From: Papilionanthe hookeriana x Papilionanthe teres
Taxonomy: Eukaryota; Streptophyta; Magnoliopsida; Asparagales; Orchidaceae
Direction: 5' to 3'
Length of the DNA stretch: 64,000 nucleotides
Assembly (NCBI GenBank): GCA_022702705.1
Contig: CM040421.1
Coordinates: forward strand, 72,100,121-72,164,120
The translations under genes were made by a program, and so were the position numbers. Below are positions 10,171 through 20,707 of the stretch, piece after piece. The notes beneath the pieces were generated by a model. The model was given only the letters and a program-made list of their open reading frames with translations. It did no database searches and was not told the origin of the DNA. The stretch's first letter is position 1. Every line of letters starts with the position of its first letter.

Positions 10171-11584
10171 TAATTATTACTTGTCCTCAAGTAATTTTTA
10201 TACTAAATAAAAACAATGATTTTTGTAATAGAATTTTTTTAATTCAAATAAACTATGAATTAAATTTAAATAATACTATAGTAAAGTTAAATAGAAATAT
10301 TTTTAAGTAATTAAATTAACTTTATAGATATAAGATTATTTAGTTATCAGATTTAAGATTTCTAGCTCTCTATTTATTTCAGGATAGACTATATTTAAAA
10401 GAGTAATTTACTTAAGATATTTAGATGATAGGAAGTTTAAGAAAACTCTATTTAGTAAAATACTAATTCATATATATAAGTTTAGAAATATATTTGAGTT
10501 TTACCCTTTAGGTTGATTCCATTGAAGCCAATTTTTGATAAGGCATCTCTTCAAGCTTCTCCTCACTTATATTTTTCTTTTCTTTTCTTTTTTTCTTTTT
10601 GGATTGATTTTCAATCATTCTCTTTTTCTTTTTCAAGTGAGGATTACTGTATCTGGATAGCCTGTTAATAATTTTGAACTTCAACTTTCTCTTCCTATTT
10701 GAAACTTAAAATATTCTTTGCTTATATGTATTTCATAGTCTTTACTTCATTGAGTTTCAATCTCTTCTTTTTCACTTAAATACTTAAGAATTTCAATTTT
10801 AGAATATAGTTTCCCTTACTTTAAACAGTTTACTATATTCTTATTCCTTTTAACTAAATGTCTTATTCTACTAAATTAATTTGGATTTCTAGAAATATTC
10901 TATTCAACTTTCTATAATAATTATATAAATTAATTCAAGTTACTGAATTAAAAATTATTATAGAAAATCAAATAACAATAATATATATTTTTATTTTTTT
11001 ATTTTTATTTTTATTTTTTTTAAACATAGAAATTGAGAACAATTTAATAATTAAATTTGTATTTTTCCTCCCCCAAACTTAAATTTTTCTTTCTATTTCT
11101 AAATGGTGAAAAGGAAAATATACAATGAATTTACATCATACCTTTGAGCTTTAGGTATTTCCTTTCCTTGAAATTTTTTGCAGGCTTTTTCATTATTTAA
11201 AGAACCTGTACTGTTATTATTCTTCCACATATATAGTATTTAAAAGAGAGTGTTGGGTAAAGAAATTTTGAAATAAGTATAAAAACACAAATAGATTAAA
11301 ACTTAATCTACTATTATACATCCAATCAACTGGGTTACTAAAACAATCTATAATTAAAGTTCACAATTTATAAAACTTAAACAACACATTTAAAGAAAAA
11401 CTAACATACTACCTTAAAGAGAATTTGCATACTAATTTAACATATATAAAAAGTCTAACATAACAGCTTAAGCAATTTAAAACAAACACACCAACTCCAC
11501 AATCCACAGAAAGTACAAAATAATTACACACAAAGTAATAAAGTTATTAAAATAACAATTAACTAAACAAACCAAATAAAGTCT
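10171..11584 (-). other. AT-rich 3' non-coding region of B between env-like ORF and PPT
   Basis: No ORF. Several blocks align with 40980-42312 of C, including the phrase TTACTTGAGGACAAGT next to the PPT. It contains the purine-rich hairpin listed separately. Otherwise low-complexity AT-rich sequence. Confidence 0.65.
10561..10642 (-). ncRNA. Conserved purine-rich nested hairpin upstream of the PPT (B)
   Basis: Outer arms CCTCACTT (10561-10568) and AAGTGAGG (10635-10642) enclose a tract that is almost pure A/G on the minus strand, with an inner stem GATTG/CAATC (10602-10606 and 10612-10616). The same outer arms, inner stem and A/G tract occur in C at 41845-41916. Seen in sequence; a role as an RNA structure is inferred. 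Confidence 0.5.
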
Positions 11585-12770
11585 CTAATCTTCAGCATCA
11601 AAATCCCAAACTATATCATCTCCCTGATCTCCAGGCTGAGAAGACTGAGAAGGCTGATACTGTGTGTAGCGGGGGCATTCAAGAAAGACAACATCGAATT
11701 CACCTCTCCTGTAACGACGTTCAGCCTCATAATATGCTATTTCGTATTCCGAATGTCGTCGGAGATATTCACTATCATAATCATGTCTTCTCTCCAAGCC
11801 TCCAATCCTTTGGTCCATATGCTCAAACTTCCTTTCCATGTTTTCTCCAAAATTTTCAAAACTCTTTCTATGTAGGGTCAGCTCATTCATCAGATCATGA
11901 AGGGTAGGGGTGGTGTATTGAGGGGGGTCATAACTAGTAGAAGGTATATCTCTACTCGATGAAGGCATATAACTCCTCGTCCCTGATCTCCATCCTTCAT
12001 GGGATTCATATGTCTTAATATTAGCCGGAGTGATGGGCTTCATTGTTCTACCCATTCCTCATCATCTCTAGCCTCAACTCTAGAGAGTTGGCAGAGTGCA
12101 AAAATCGGACCGAGGTGTCCTAGTCCTCCTCCACTTTTACTTCGTGCAGTGGCTAATATATTCTTATAAATAATATTTCCCACATTTATACTTTTCTGAT
12201 TCTGAATACAATAATTCAGAATTGCTCTATCTCTTGTTACCTCACAGTGGTGATATGTGGGTAACAAGGTAGAACAAATGAAGTAGTGCCAGGCCTTAGA
12301 TAATGCATTTAACATTGAAAGAGGAAAATTTACTCTTTCGCGCTGCTTTATCTTCCAAAGTCCTTTCCCGTCAGTGAGAAAGTTTATCACCTCTTCTAGT
12401 GTTCCTTCCATTGTTCCAAAAGTATCATAGTCACTGGTATGCAGGTCACGTACCTCATAAAAAGAATTAATCCTAGCAACGACTCGAATTCAACCAAAAA
12501 TCCTCTTACTTTGATCGGTGCATCTTCAATTGCAGTCGATTGGCATAAAATTCATTGACAACTTCTACAGCAGCCCTGTTTGTAGTGTAGCAAAAATTTT
12601 CCCATCCTCTTTCCTTAATTATTCGTTCCACTTCTCCGCCCGGAATCTTGAAAACTCGATCCTGTATGCATTTTCTTGCTTGAATGTTTAGAAAGTATCG
12701 AGTTTGTGCTCTTGCATTTATGAATCGGGTTTCGTCGTAATCCAACCTTCATCTTTATCGAGGAGCAATT
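11585..12770 (-). pseudogene. Athila env-like region, copy 2 (PPT-proximal) of B
   Basis: Three minus-strand segments (12745-12506, 12411-12040, 12055-11585) in different frames. They encode RGWENFCYTTNRAAVEVVNEFY, then WHYFICSTLLPTYHHCEVTR, DRAILNYCIQNQKSINVG, and a coiled-coil-like tail with MERKFEHMDQRIGGLERRHD and an acidic C-terminus (DDIVWDFDAED). The ORF at 40317 in C is clearly homologous. This family is the Athila post-pol ORF, often called env-like or plant transposon protein; there is no convincing membrane segment here. Frame changes make it a pseudogene. Confidence 0.75.
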
Positions 12771-13129
12771 TCGTTCGATCTATGAAAATCACAAAAATTC
12801 TAACTAAACTTCCAATTATTACTAAAATGGCTTCCTATAGCAACTAAAATCCATTTAAATCGATCTCCATGAATTTCTTCCAAGTATTTTCTCCATATTT
12901 CGAATTTTTCCAAAATTTCCCAATGTAGAAGTAATTCATGGTGAAAATCAAAAATTTTTGCATAGGAGTGAAGCACTTACCAAGGGGAGATGAAATCCGG
13001 TGTCAAAAAGTGTTGAAATCGCCTCAAATCCAAGATCTCACGAGCCCTAGGTCTGTTTTTTTCGAAGTTTTGAGGAAGGGGATGATGAATAGTGTCGGTT
13101 GGTCGGTCAAATATAGGACATTTCGCGAT
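12771..13129 (-). other. Leader upstream of env-like copy 2
   Basis: About 360 bp between the palindrome cluster and the env-like frame. No ORF of its own is supported; open segments on the plus strand over 12938-13303 are made by the repeat cluster. A TATA-like CCTATATTTG occurs on the minus strand near 13110. Confidence 0.4.
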
Positions 13130-13279
13130 CTCGCTGTCGGCGAGATTTTTCTCGCCGTCGGCGAGCTAATTAATTTACCAAGGCCAAAGTTTCTGGAAAA
13201 TCTCACCGTCGGCGAGATCGTTCTCGCTGTCAGCGGGCTTTCCCTCGCTGTCGGCGGGATAATTCTCGCCGTCGGCGAG
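13130..13279 (-). repeat. Six-copy 15-bp palindrome cluster between the two env-like regions of B
   Basis: Copies start at 13130, 13151, 13202, 13223, 13244 and 13265, all variants of CTCGCCGTCGGCGAG in the same orientation as in the LTR cluster. The region 13280-13621 beyond it is AT-rich with no gene seen. Confidence 0.9.
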
Positions 13280-13621
13280 CTCCCAAAAATTTTAAATATT
13301 TAAAATTCGTCAATCATTTTCAACCTCGATTTGGCCCTAATTAATCTTCCGATCACTTAATTTGATAATTTAGTATGAAGACTAGATACTTATACTCACA
13401 AAAAGTTCACACAAACAATATAATTTTATATATGAAATCCATAATACTTACAAACTTCACACTTTTAAACACTAACACTTAAGACTTCAATACTTCAAAC
13501 TCTCATAAATACTCGGCATTGCAATCCACACCACAACACTCTAAATGTCGAGACATAACAAATACATATAATTTCATCAAATGCGAGATGATCAAATTTA
13601 AAGTTTAAATCATAGTAAAAC

Positions 13622-14837
13622 CTAAATCCAAATCAACACATATATACACACAAATATAACATAAGATAGAAATCTTACTACTCCTCGATTGATACGAACT
13701 AAAATCCTCTGCGATTTTCCCGATGTGACGTAGGTGCACAAATAGATTGTAGAAAGGCACGAAAGGAATTCCACGAGTAGATTCTTCATGAATCCACCCT
13801 TTCGTCTTAGTAAATGAATAAAGCTGGCCTCCGGATGTCTAGTATGATCAAAGTGCTCTTTCATCCTCCGATCGATGTGATCGAACATATCGGAGATATT
13901 ATCGATGGAATTCATCATGTTTTGCAACTCTTTCTCTAATCCTTTAATCTTTTCGAATGAAATTTGTTTTATCGGTAAGGGGCCTCACTAAAGGATTGTT
14001 CTGTGATGCTCTATAAGAAATAATGGTAATCTCATCATTGTTATCCAAAGTTGGAAACATATCCGTAGGATCGAGTGGTTTCCATGGCAAAAGTACCTTT
14101 TTCCCATGCCTCATAAGAAACTTGGTACTGACTGCATAAAGCAAATATAGTCGATGGGTGTCCAAGTCCATGAGCCGGCCCATGCACAATCAATCCCAAT
14201 GCGAGACTTTACTTATAATTGATCCAACATCAATAGGTAGTCCAATTTGAATACGAGTAATTAAATATAGCGCATTCCTTTGAAACCTTATTTACCCTCA
14301 TAGTGGGTAATAATTTTGATGAGATAAAGAAATGCCGATGCTTCGAGACGAGGGTTAAGAAGTGATGCGAGAAACCGACATACCCGTCTTCGCGCAACTC
14401 CCAATCATCGGGTTCATCGGTCGGGTATCTATAAATCTCGTTCATATTGTATCTTGAAGGAACAAAGTTTGAATAATGACAGACAGGGGTATTCTCTATA
14501 GAAAATAATTCATTTACCCTGGAAGGAGTAAATATTACCCATCTTCCTATGACGTAGACACTTCCATTGTTGATCGCATGTAGATTAGAGTAAAACTCTT
14601 TAACTACAGGAATAACTACAGCGGATGTCGTAAAGCAAAATACCTTTCAATGCCGCTGCATGATCTTTTCTTCAATTTTTATGGTGGAATTCTCTACTCC
14701 TCTGTTGACAAATCCCCTTTCTTTAATAAGTCGCTTCTTCATCAAAACTTTGTTGAAAATAGCTGCGCGTCCGAACTGACCAATTTTCTTCGGTTGAAAA
14801 CTCCAGTTTTTGTGGTTTCTAAGAGTTTGGTGGCCAT
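13622..14837 (-). pseudogene. Athila env-like region, copy 1 (pol-proximal) of B
   Basis: From an ATG at 14837-14835 (MATKLLETTKTG) minus-strand sequence can be followed through several frames: KVFCFTTSAVVIPVVKEFYS and YVIGRWVIFTPSRVNELF (about 14645-14505), then ELREDGYVGFSHHFLTLVSK with FFISSKLLPTM (14445-14230), FPTLDNNDEITIISYRASQN (14189-13944), and a helical tail with FDHIDRRMKEHFDHT (13927-13622). The pattern (FCFTT..V..V.EFY, then HFFISSKLLPT) parallels copy 2 at 12745-11585, so the two are diverged paralogues in tandem. The VIFVCIYVLIWI stretch at the end of the last segment is probably out of frame and not evidence of a membrane anchor. Confidence 0.65.
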
Positions 14838-14979
14838 TTCGGATTGAAAGGAATGGTATCTAGTCGTTTCTAGGGAAGAAAACAGTGTAAAAATGAATTT
14901 GGGATGGTTTCTACAAAGAAATGGCTTTAGAACCGTCTAAAACCGCACATAAAACTTAAGAGACCAATTTTTCAACTGC

Positions 14980-15088
14980 CTCGACGTCGGCGGGAAGTTT
15001 CTTGCCGTCGGCGAGCTAGTTATAAAACTGATTTAAAGATATGGCATGCGATATCGCTGTTGGCGGGCTTGGGCTCGCTGTCGGCGAG
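14980..15088 (-). repeat. Four-copy 15-bp palindrome cluster after pol of B
   Basis: Variants of CTCGCCGTCGGCGAG start at 14980, 15001, 15053 and 15074. The cluster lies between the end of integrase and the start of env-like copy 1. C has a four-copy cluster of a different palindrome at the equivalent place (38950-39043). Confidence 0.88.
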
Positions 15089-15248
15089 ATTCGGTAAAAT
15101 TGCCCAATTTTGCTCTGGTCCGAATATTTTCTGATCTCATCATATAGGTTTGAATTTGTGATGATTCTAATTAAAAATTGAATAGTAAGATTTATTTTAA
15201 TATTACAGACTCACTAATTTGTATATAATTAAAATAAAAGACTACTAT

Positions 15249-15285
15249 GGGTTGCCTCCCATAAAGCGCTTGGTTTAACGTCGTC
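15249..15285 (-). promoter_or_regulatory. Conserved post-pol motif (B)
   Basis: The minus strand reads GACGACGTTAAACCAAGCGC then TTTATGGGAGGCAACCC. C has GACGACGTTAAACCAAGCGT then TTTGTGAGAGGCAACTC at 38584-38620. It is non-coding and placed just after the pol stop in both elements. Similar motifs recur after pol in Athila elements of other plants (from memory). Role unknown. Confidence 0.7.
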
Positions 15286-15403
15286 GGCCAGACCTAATTT
15301 CGAGTTAGTAATCGAGTCGACTAAGCATTAAAACCTCTTTAAAATTTGGTCTTCTACCTTCGAAATATGGTTTTAATCTATGTACGTTTACCTTAAATCT
15401 ATG

Positions 15404-16632
15404 TCACGTTTTTGGATCTTCAATTTCTATAGTTCCATACAAAAATATTTGAGTTATAATGAAAGGTCCTAACCATCGAGATTTAAATTTCCCAGGAAAT
15501 AATTTCAATCTAGTATTATATAGCAAAACTTCTTGTCCTGGTTTAAAATTTCTCTGATTAATTTTCCGATCATGCCATAATTTCATCCTTTCTTTATAAA
15601 TCCTATCATTATCATATGATTCATTCCTTAATTCTTCTAATTCATTTAATTGCAACAATCTCTTCTCACCAGCTTCTTTCATATTATAATTAAATTCTTT
15701 AATCGCCCAATATGCTTTATGTTCTAATTCAACTGGTAAGTGGCAAGTTTTTCCATATATAAGCCTGTAAGGAGTCATTCCAATCGGAGTTTTATAAGCA
15801 GTCCTATTAGGGTTTACAGACTTTTCTAAAATACGCTTAATCTCTCAATTAGAAACTTCAGCTAATCCACTAGTTTGTGGATGATAAGCAGTTGATATCT
15901 TATGAATAATTTTATATTTTTCTACTAGTTTGTGAATATATTTATTTCTAAAATGAGTTCCTCCGTCAGTAATAATCACTCTCGGCATTCCAAATCTAGT
16001 AAAAATATTTTTCATTAAAAATTTTGAAACACTTTTAGCACCACACCTAGGTAAAGCTTGCACTTCAATCCATTTGAAAACATAATCAACAGCTACTAAT
16101 ATATATGAGTTTCCAAATGAAGGAATAAAAGGTCCCATGAAATCTAATCCCCAAACATCAAAAATTTCAACTTCTAATATAAAATTCGAAGGCATTTCAT
16201 TTTTCTTGATATATTTCCTACTCTTTGGCATTTATCGCAGGTTTTTATATATCTGTATACATCTCTAAATAGAGTAGGCCAGTAGAATCCGGATTGTAGA
16301 ATTTTATACGCAGTTTTATCTGTCCCAAAATGTCCTCCAAAATCAGAATCGTGACATTTTTGAATAATTGGTTCAGTTTCTTCATAAGGCACACATCTTC
16401 TAATAATTAGATCCTTACATTGCTTATATAAATATGGTTCATCCCAAAAGTATGTTTTAGTACCATGAATGAATTTTTTCTGTTCTTGCAAAGTTAACAT
16501 AGGTGGTAAAATGTCACTTACAATATAATTTACTATATCAGCATACCAAGGTATTTTCCACTCATTTATATTATAAAGTTGTTCATCGGGAAAAGCTGTA
16601 CATAATTTCATTATCGATATCAGATAATTCAT
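15404..16632 (-). pseudogene. Athila pol: integrase (B)
   Basis: Three minus-strand segments. 16632-16174 carries the zinc-binding domain (HDSDFGGHFGTDKTAYKILQ, then YIKTCDKCQR). 16231-15845 holds the catalytic core: WGLDFMGPF, VIITDGGTHF, and STAYHPQTSGLAEVSN, supplying the D, D and E positions. 15778-15404 is the C-terminal part: MTPYRLIYGKTCHLPVELEH and FKSRWLGPFIITQ. The breaks between segments are a frame change near 16200 and a stop near 15845. Confidence 0.92.
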
Positions 16633-17308
16633 GATATTCTAATCTTGATAAATGATCAGCAATTTGATTATCAGTTCTCTTTTTGTTAACGATCTCAAAA
16701 TCAAATTCTTGCATTAATAACATCCATCTAATTAATCTTGGTTTAGAATCCTTTTTTTACATTAAATATTTTATAGCGAGTGATCGGTATGCACGATACA
16801 TTTAGTTCCTATTAGATAAGACCGAAATTTATTAAAAACATATAAAGCTCGCTAATAATTCTCTTTCAATAACTCGTATAATTTATTTCAGCATCATTTA
16901 GAGTTTTACTAGCATAATATATAACTTTGAAAATCTTATCATATCTTTGCCCAAGAACCGCTCCTATAGCATAATCACTAGCATCACACATAAGCTCAAA
17001 TGGTTTCTCCCAATTAGGTGAAATATTATAGGTGCTGTAATTAATTTATCTTTTAATAATTCATAAGCATTCGGGCATTCGGTTGTAAATTCAAATTTCT
17101 TGTCCTTTTCAAGAAGTTGGCATAGAGGTTTAGTAATTTTTGAAAAATCTTTTATATAACGTCTGTAGAATCCAACATGTCCAAGAAAACTTCTTACCCC
17201 TTTCACCGTAGTTGGAGGTGGTAATTTAGCTATAACTTGAATTTTTGCGAGGTCTACTTCCATGCCCTTTTCCGAAATTTTATGCCCTAATACAATGCCG
17301 CCTCGCAA
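16633..17308 (-). pseudogene. Athila pol: RNase H and end of RT (B)
   Basis: 17308-16964 encodes the RT thumb/connection (FLGHVGFYRRYIKDFSKITK). The following RNase H is heavily broken; fragments such as LMCDASDYAIGAVLGQ and FDFEIVN can be read in shifting frames between 16990 and 16640. Element C preserves the same region in one frame (37209 side), which confirms the identity. Confidence 0.8.
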
Positions 17309-18127
17309 CCATAAATTGACATTTCTCCCAATTAAGAACTAAATTAGTTTTCTCACATACATCAAGTACTTTTTCAAGATGATTTAAGCATGTGTCAAAT
17401 GATGTTCCAAATACGGAGAAATCATCCATAAATACTTCTATTCCATTATCGATTAATTTACTAAATATAGACATCATACATCTACGGAATGTTGCAGGTG
17501 CATTACATAATCCAAAAGGCATCCTTCGAAAAGCGAAAGTTCCATAAGGACTAGTAAATGTAGTTTTCTCTTGATCCTCAGAAGCAATTTGTATTTGATG
17601 ATAACCGGTGTATCCATCTAAGAAACAAAAATACTTATGTCCGACTAATCTATCTAACATCCGGTTCTAGAAATGGTAAAGGTAAGTGATCTTTCCCGGT
17701 GGCTGCGTTTAATTTTCTATAATCAATACATATTCGCCATCCAGGTAACTTGTCTTATAGGGATAAGATCATTATTTTCATTAGCTTTTACGGTCACTCC
17801 TCTTTTCTTAGGCACACGATGAATTGGGCTTACCTAAGCATCGTCGGAAATAGGATATATAATACCATTATCTAACCATTTTAAAATTTCTTTCTTGACT
17901 TACTTCTTTCATTATCGGGTTTAATCTCCTTTGGGGATCTACTTTAGAGCTTATGTTCATTATCTAAAATAATTACGTGCATACAGATTGAAGGACTAAT
18001 TCCTTTAATATACTGCTAAAGTCCAACCAAAAGTTTTCTTATATTTTTTTAAGGTATCTAAAAGTTTTGTTCTTGAGATTCATTTAATTCGGATGAAATA
18101 ATAGCTGGTAGAGTTGAAGAATTACCT
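17280..18127 (-). pseudogene. Athila pol: reverse transcriptase (B)
   Basis: 17660-17280 has YFCFLDGYTGYHQIQIA, FRRMPFGLCNAPATFRR and the catalytic IEVFMDDFSVFG. Upstream to about 17900 the N-terminal part is present but damaged: SPIHRVPKKRG and ENNDLIPIRQVT are legible, a one-base loss follows, and a TAG at 17836-17834 replaces the tryptophan expected before VSPIH. The adjoining RT-connection frame overlaps because of a frameshift near 17290. Confidence 0.9.
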
Positions 18128-18129
18128 AA

Positions 18130-18750
18130 TTAAGCATATTTCAAATGATTAGGTAACATTTTTAACTCAAGTTCGGGAGGTTTAATAATCGATGGAACTA
18201 TATTTTTTTCGATGTTTTCCGTATTATCCAAAAATTCAAATTTCTCTTGAATATAATCTAGTTCTTCATTTATATCGGCTTTTTCAATTAATTCAGTATT
18301 TTCTTTTTCTAATTTTTCTTCATAATATTCCTTAAAATGTTCTTTTTGTAAATGATCGAGTACTTCCATTCAAAAACACTCATCATCTTTTTCTAGCGCA
18401 TGATATTTCATTAATTTAACAATATTAAAAGTAACTTTTTGGTCATTTACTCTCATAGTTAATTCTCCTTTCTGAACATCAATCATAGCTTTCCCAGTGG
18501 CTAAAAATGGTCTTCCTAAGATGATAGGAATTTCTTTATCTTCTTCCATATCTAAAACAATAAAATCTACAGGGAAGATAAATTTATCCACTTTTACTAA
18601 AACATCTTCAATAACTCCCTTAGGATATGTAACGAACGATCGGCTAATCGAAGGGTTACGAAGTAGGTGAAATTTCTCCCAATCCTAGTCTCTTAAAAAT
18701 TGATAGAGGCATTAGATTGATGCTTGCTCCTAAGTCACACAACGCTTTTC
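18130..18750 (-). pseudogene. Athila pol: aspartic protease and linker (B)
   Basis: Minus-strand sequence reads CDLGASINLMPLSIFKRLG at about 18745-18685 (D-x-G-A-S active site), then a stop, then FIVLDMEEDKEIPIILGRPF in 18591-18370, the second conserved block. 18369-18130 is the acidic linker that leads to RT (LELKMLPNHLKYA). C retains the end of the same linker at its truncated 5' end. Confidence 0.85.
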
Positions 18751-20522
18751 CACAGAATTTTTCTCACGATAGCGCGAGGTATAGTGAAACTACCAGGATC
18801 TTTTAATTTTTCAGGAAGCTTTTTCTGAATAATAGCACTACACTCCTCACTAAGTGCGACCGTTTCATTATCGGTAAATTTTATTTTTTTATTTAGAATA
18901 TCTTTCATGAATTTTACATAGTTTGGCATCTGTTCTAAAGCTTCTACGAAAGGAATATTTATTGTTAATTTCTTCAGAATTTTAAGGAATTTAGCAAATT
19001 GTTTATCTTTTTTATGTTGATTTAGTCGTTGAGGAAATGATGATGGAGGTTTTTCAAAAGAAATTTTCATTGGTATTAAAGGAGTTTCTAAGTTCGGATC
19101 TTGTTGATTCTTTTCCTTTTCGATTTCCACTTCCTCTTTTTGACTTTCAAGTTCTTTCTGAATTCGAGGTTCTAATTCTTTTCCACTTCGTAATTGTATC
19201 GCTTTAATTTGTTCCTTTCCTTTGTCTTTGGGATTTATTTTCACATTACTAGGAAATGTTACAGGTATTCTATTGTTAAGCGCGGTAGCGATATGTCCAA
19301 GTTGAGTTTCAATATTTTTAATAGTTGTTCCTTGATTTTTTAATTGGTTTCCTTGTATTTGTAATTGATTTCCTTGATTTTTTAATTGATTTTTCCTTGA
19401 TTTTGTAAATGTTGACCCATATTTAATATTAATTATTCTATAGATAATTTCTTATCTTTAAATTGAGGGTTATAATTATTAAATCCAGGTGGATAACTAG
19501 GTTTATAATTAGAATTTCCTTAGTTAGAGGGATTTTCTAATGGTTATGTTATGTTGTTCATCCATGGTTGATTAGTTGTATTATTATTCCAATTAAAATT
19601 AGGATGATTTTTCCATCCAGAATTATAATAATTCGCATAAGGATTATTGGGTCTGTTATTAATAGCATTCATAGTTTCATATAAAGGTTGAGATTCTATA
19701 AGTTGTCCAGATGAGTTTTCTTCTAATATAGTTGGAGAGTAATTCATTCCAAAATGATCTAATTTTTTAAATATAGCAGCGATTTGCGAAGCTAACATAG
19801 ATATTGCATCATTTTCATGAATACTGGATATCTTTTGAGGATTCATTCTATTAGCAGGCCATTGAAAATTATTGTTAGCCATTTCTTCGATTAGTGCATA
19901 GGCTTCATCAAATGGTTTTGACATTAATGATCCTCCAGCAGCAGCATCGATGATTGATCTAAGAGATTCTACTAATCCATTATAGAAAGTTTGAATAATT
20001 AACCAATCTGGTAACGCATGATGTGGGCATTTCCTAAGAAGTTCTTTAAATCTCTCCCAAGCTTCATATATTGATTCTCCATCAAACTGTCTAAAAGAAG
20101 TTATATCATTTCTAAGCTTAGCAATTTTAGATGGTGGAAAATATTTGGATAGAAATTTTTGTGATAATTCTCCCCAAGTTTTAATAGATCCAGGTGCTAA
20201 CGAATTTAACCACATTTTAGCCTTATCCCTTAAAGAAAAAGGAAAAAGTCTAAGTCTAATAAGCATCGTTAGATACTCCTTCAAATTTGAAAGTAGCACA
20301 TAGTTCTAAAAAACTAGCAAGATGTAAATTAGGATCTTCAGTAGGTGAACCACTAAATTGATTGTTTTGTACCATTTGGATAATTGCAGGTTTAAGTTCA
20401 AATGAGTTAGCAGCAATATCAGGGTTTTGAATAGTTAAATGAATTTCATCTAATGTAGGGTTGGCATAATCTCTTAATGGTCTCTGTTGATTGATATTTT
20501 AATTTTCAGGAATATTCGCCAT
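18735..20522 (-). pseudogene. Athila gag (B)
   Basis: An ATG at 20522-20520 (MANIPEN) starts gag, with a stop soon after and a frame change near 20275. The main frame 20299-19544 has FPFSLRDKAKMWLNSLAPGS, FLSKYFPPSKIAKLRNDI, and YEAWERFKELLRKCPHHALP, all Athila gag hallmarks. 19244-18735 is the lysine/glutamate-rich C-terminal part running into the protease. A run of NQ/QG-type repeats occurs at about 19300-19420. The protein would form the particle shell, but this copy is defective. Confidence 0.88.
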
Positions 20523-20683
20523 TTGTGTTAAATTTATAATTTCTTTTTTTTTTCTAATTCTTTTAATTGTACGCTCTAATTCTGAATCGTAAGGTATTAA
20601 ATTTTCGTTTCCAAATTTACGCATACAATTTTGTAAAATAAATTTTAAAATAGTCTGTTACTTTAGTAAATAATTTCTTTACT
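20523..20683 (-). other. Leader of element B between PBS and gag
   Basis: Short AT-rich untranslated stretch. No ORF or structure of note. Confidence 0.6.
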
Positions 20684-20701
20684 TCCCTGGCAACGGCGCC
20701 A
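20684..20701 (-). other. Primer-binding site of element B (tRNA-Asp type)
   Basis: The minus strand reads TGGCGCCGTTGCCAGGGA, separated from the LTR end by AGTTTT. This is the Athila-type PBS, which pairs with the 3' end of tRNA-Asp. Confidence 0.9.
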
Positions 20702-20707
20702 AAAACT

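Noticed and set aside
12938..13303. Plus-strand ORF with LAVGE repeats
   Set aside because: The repeated peptide is just the translated palindrome array; opposite to the element and without a domain.
13622..13927. Transmembrane segment supporting a true envelope protein
   Set aside because: The hydrophobic run is at the end of a broken frame and probably out of frame; the C homologue has no such segment.
9807..15088. CRISPR-like array
   Set aside because: Repeats are 15-bp palindromes with irregular spacing and spacers that are part of a plant retrotransposon; no CRISPR in a nuclear plant genome.
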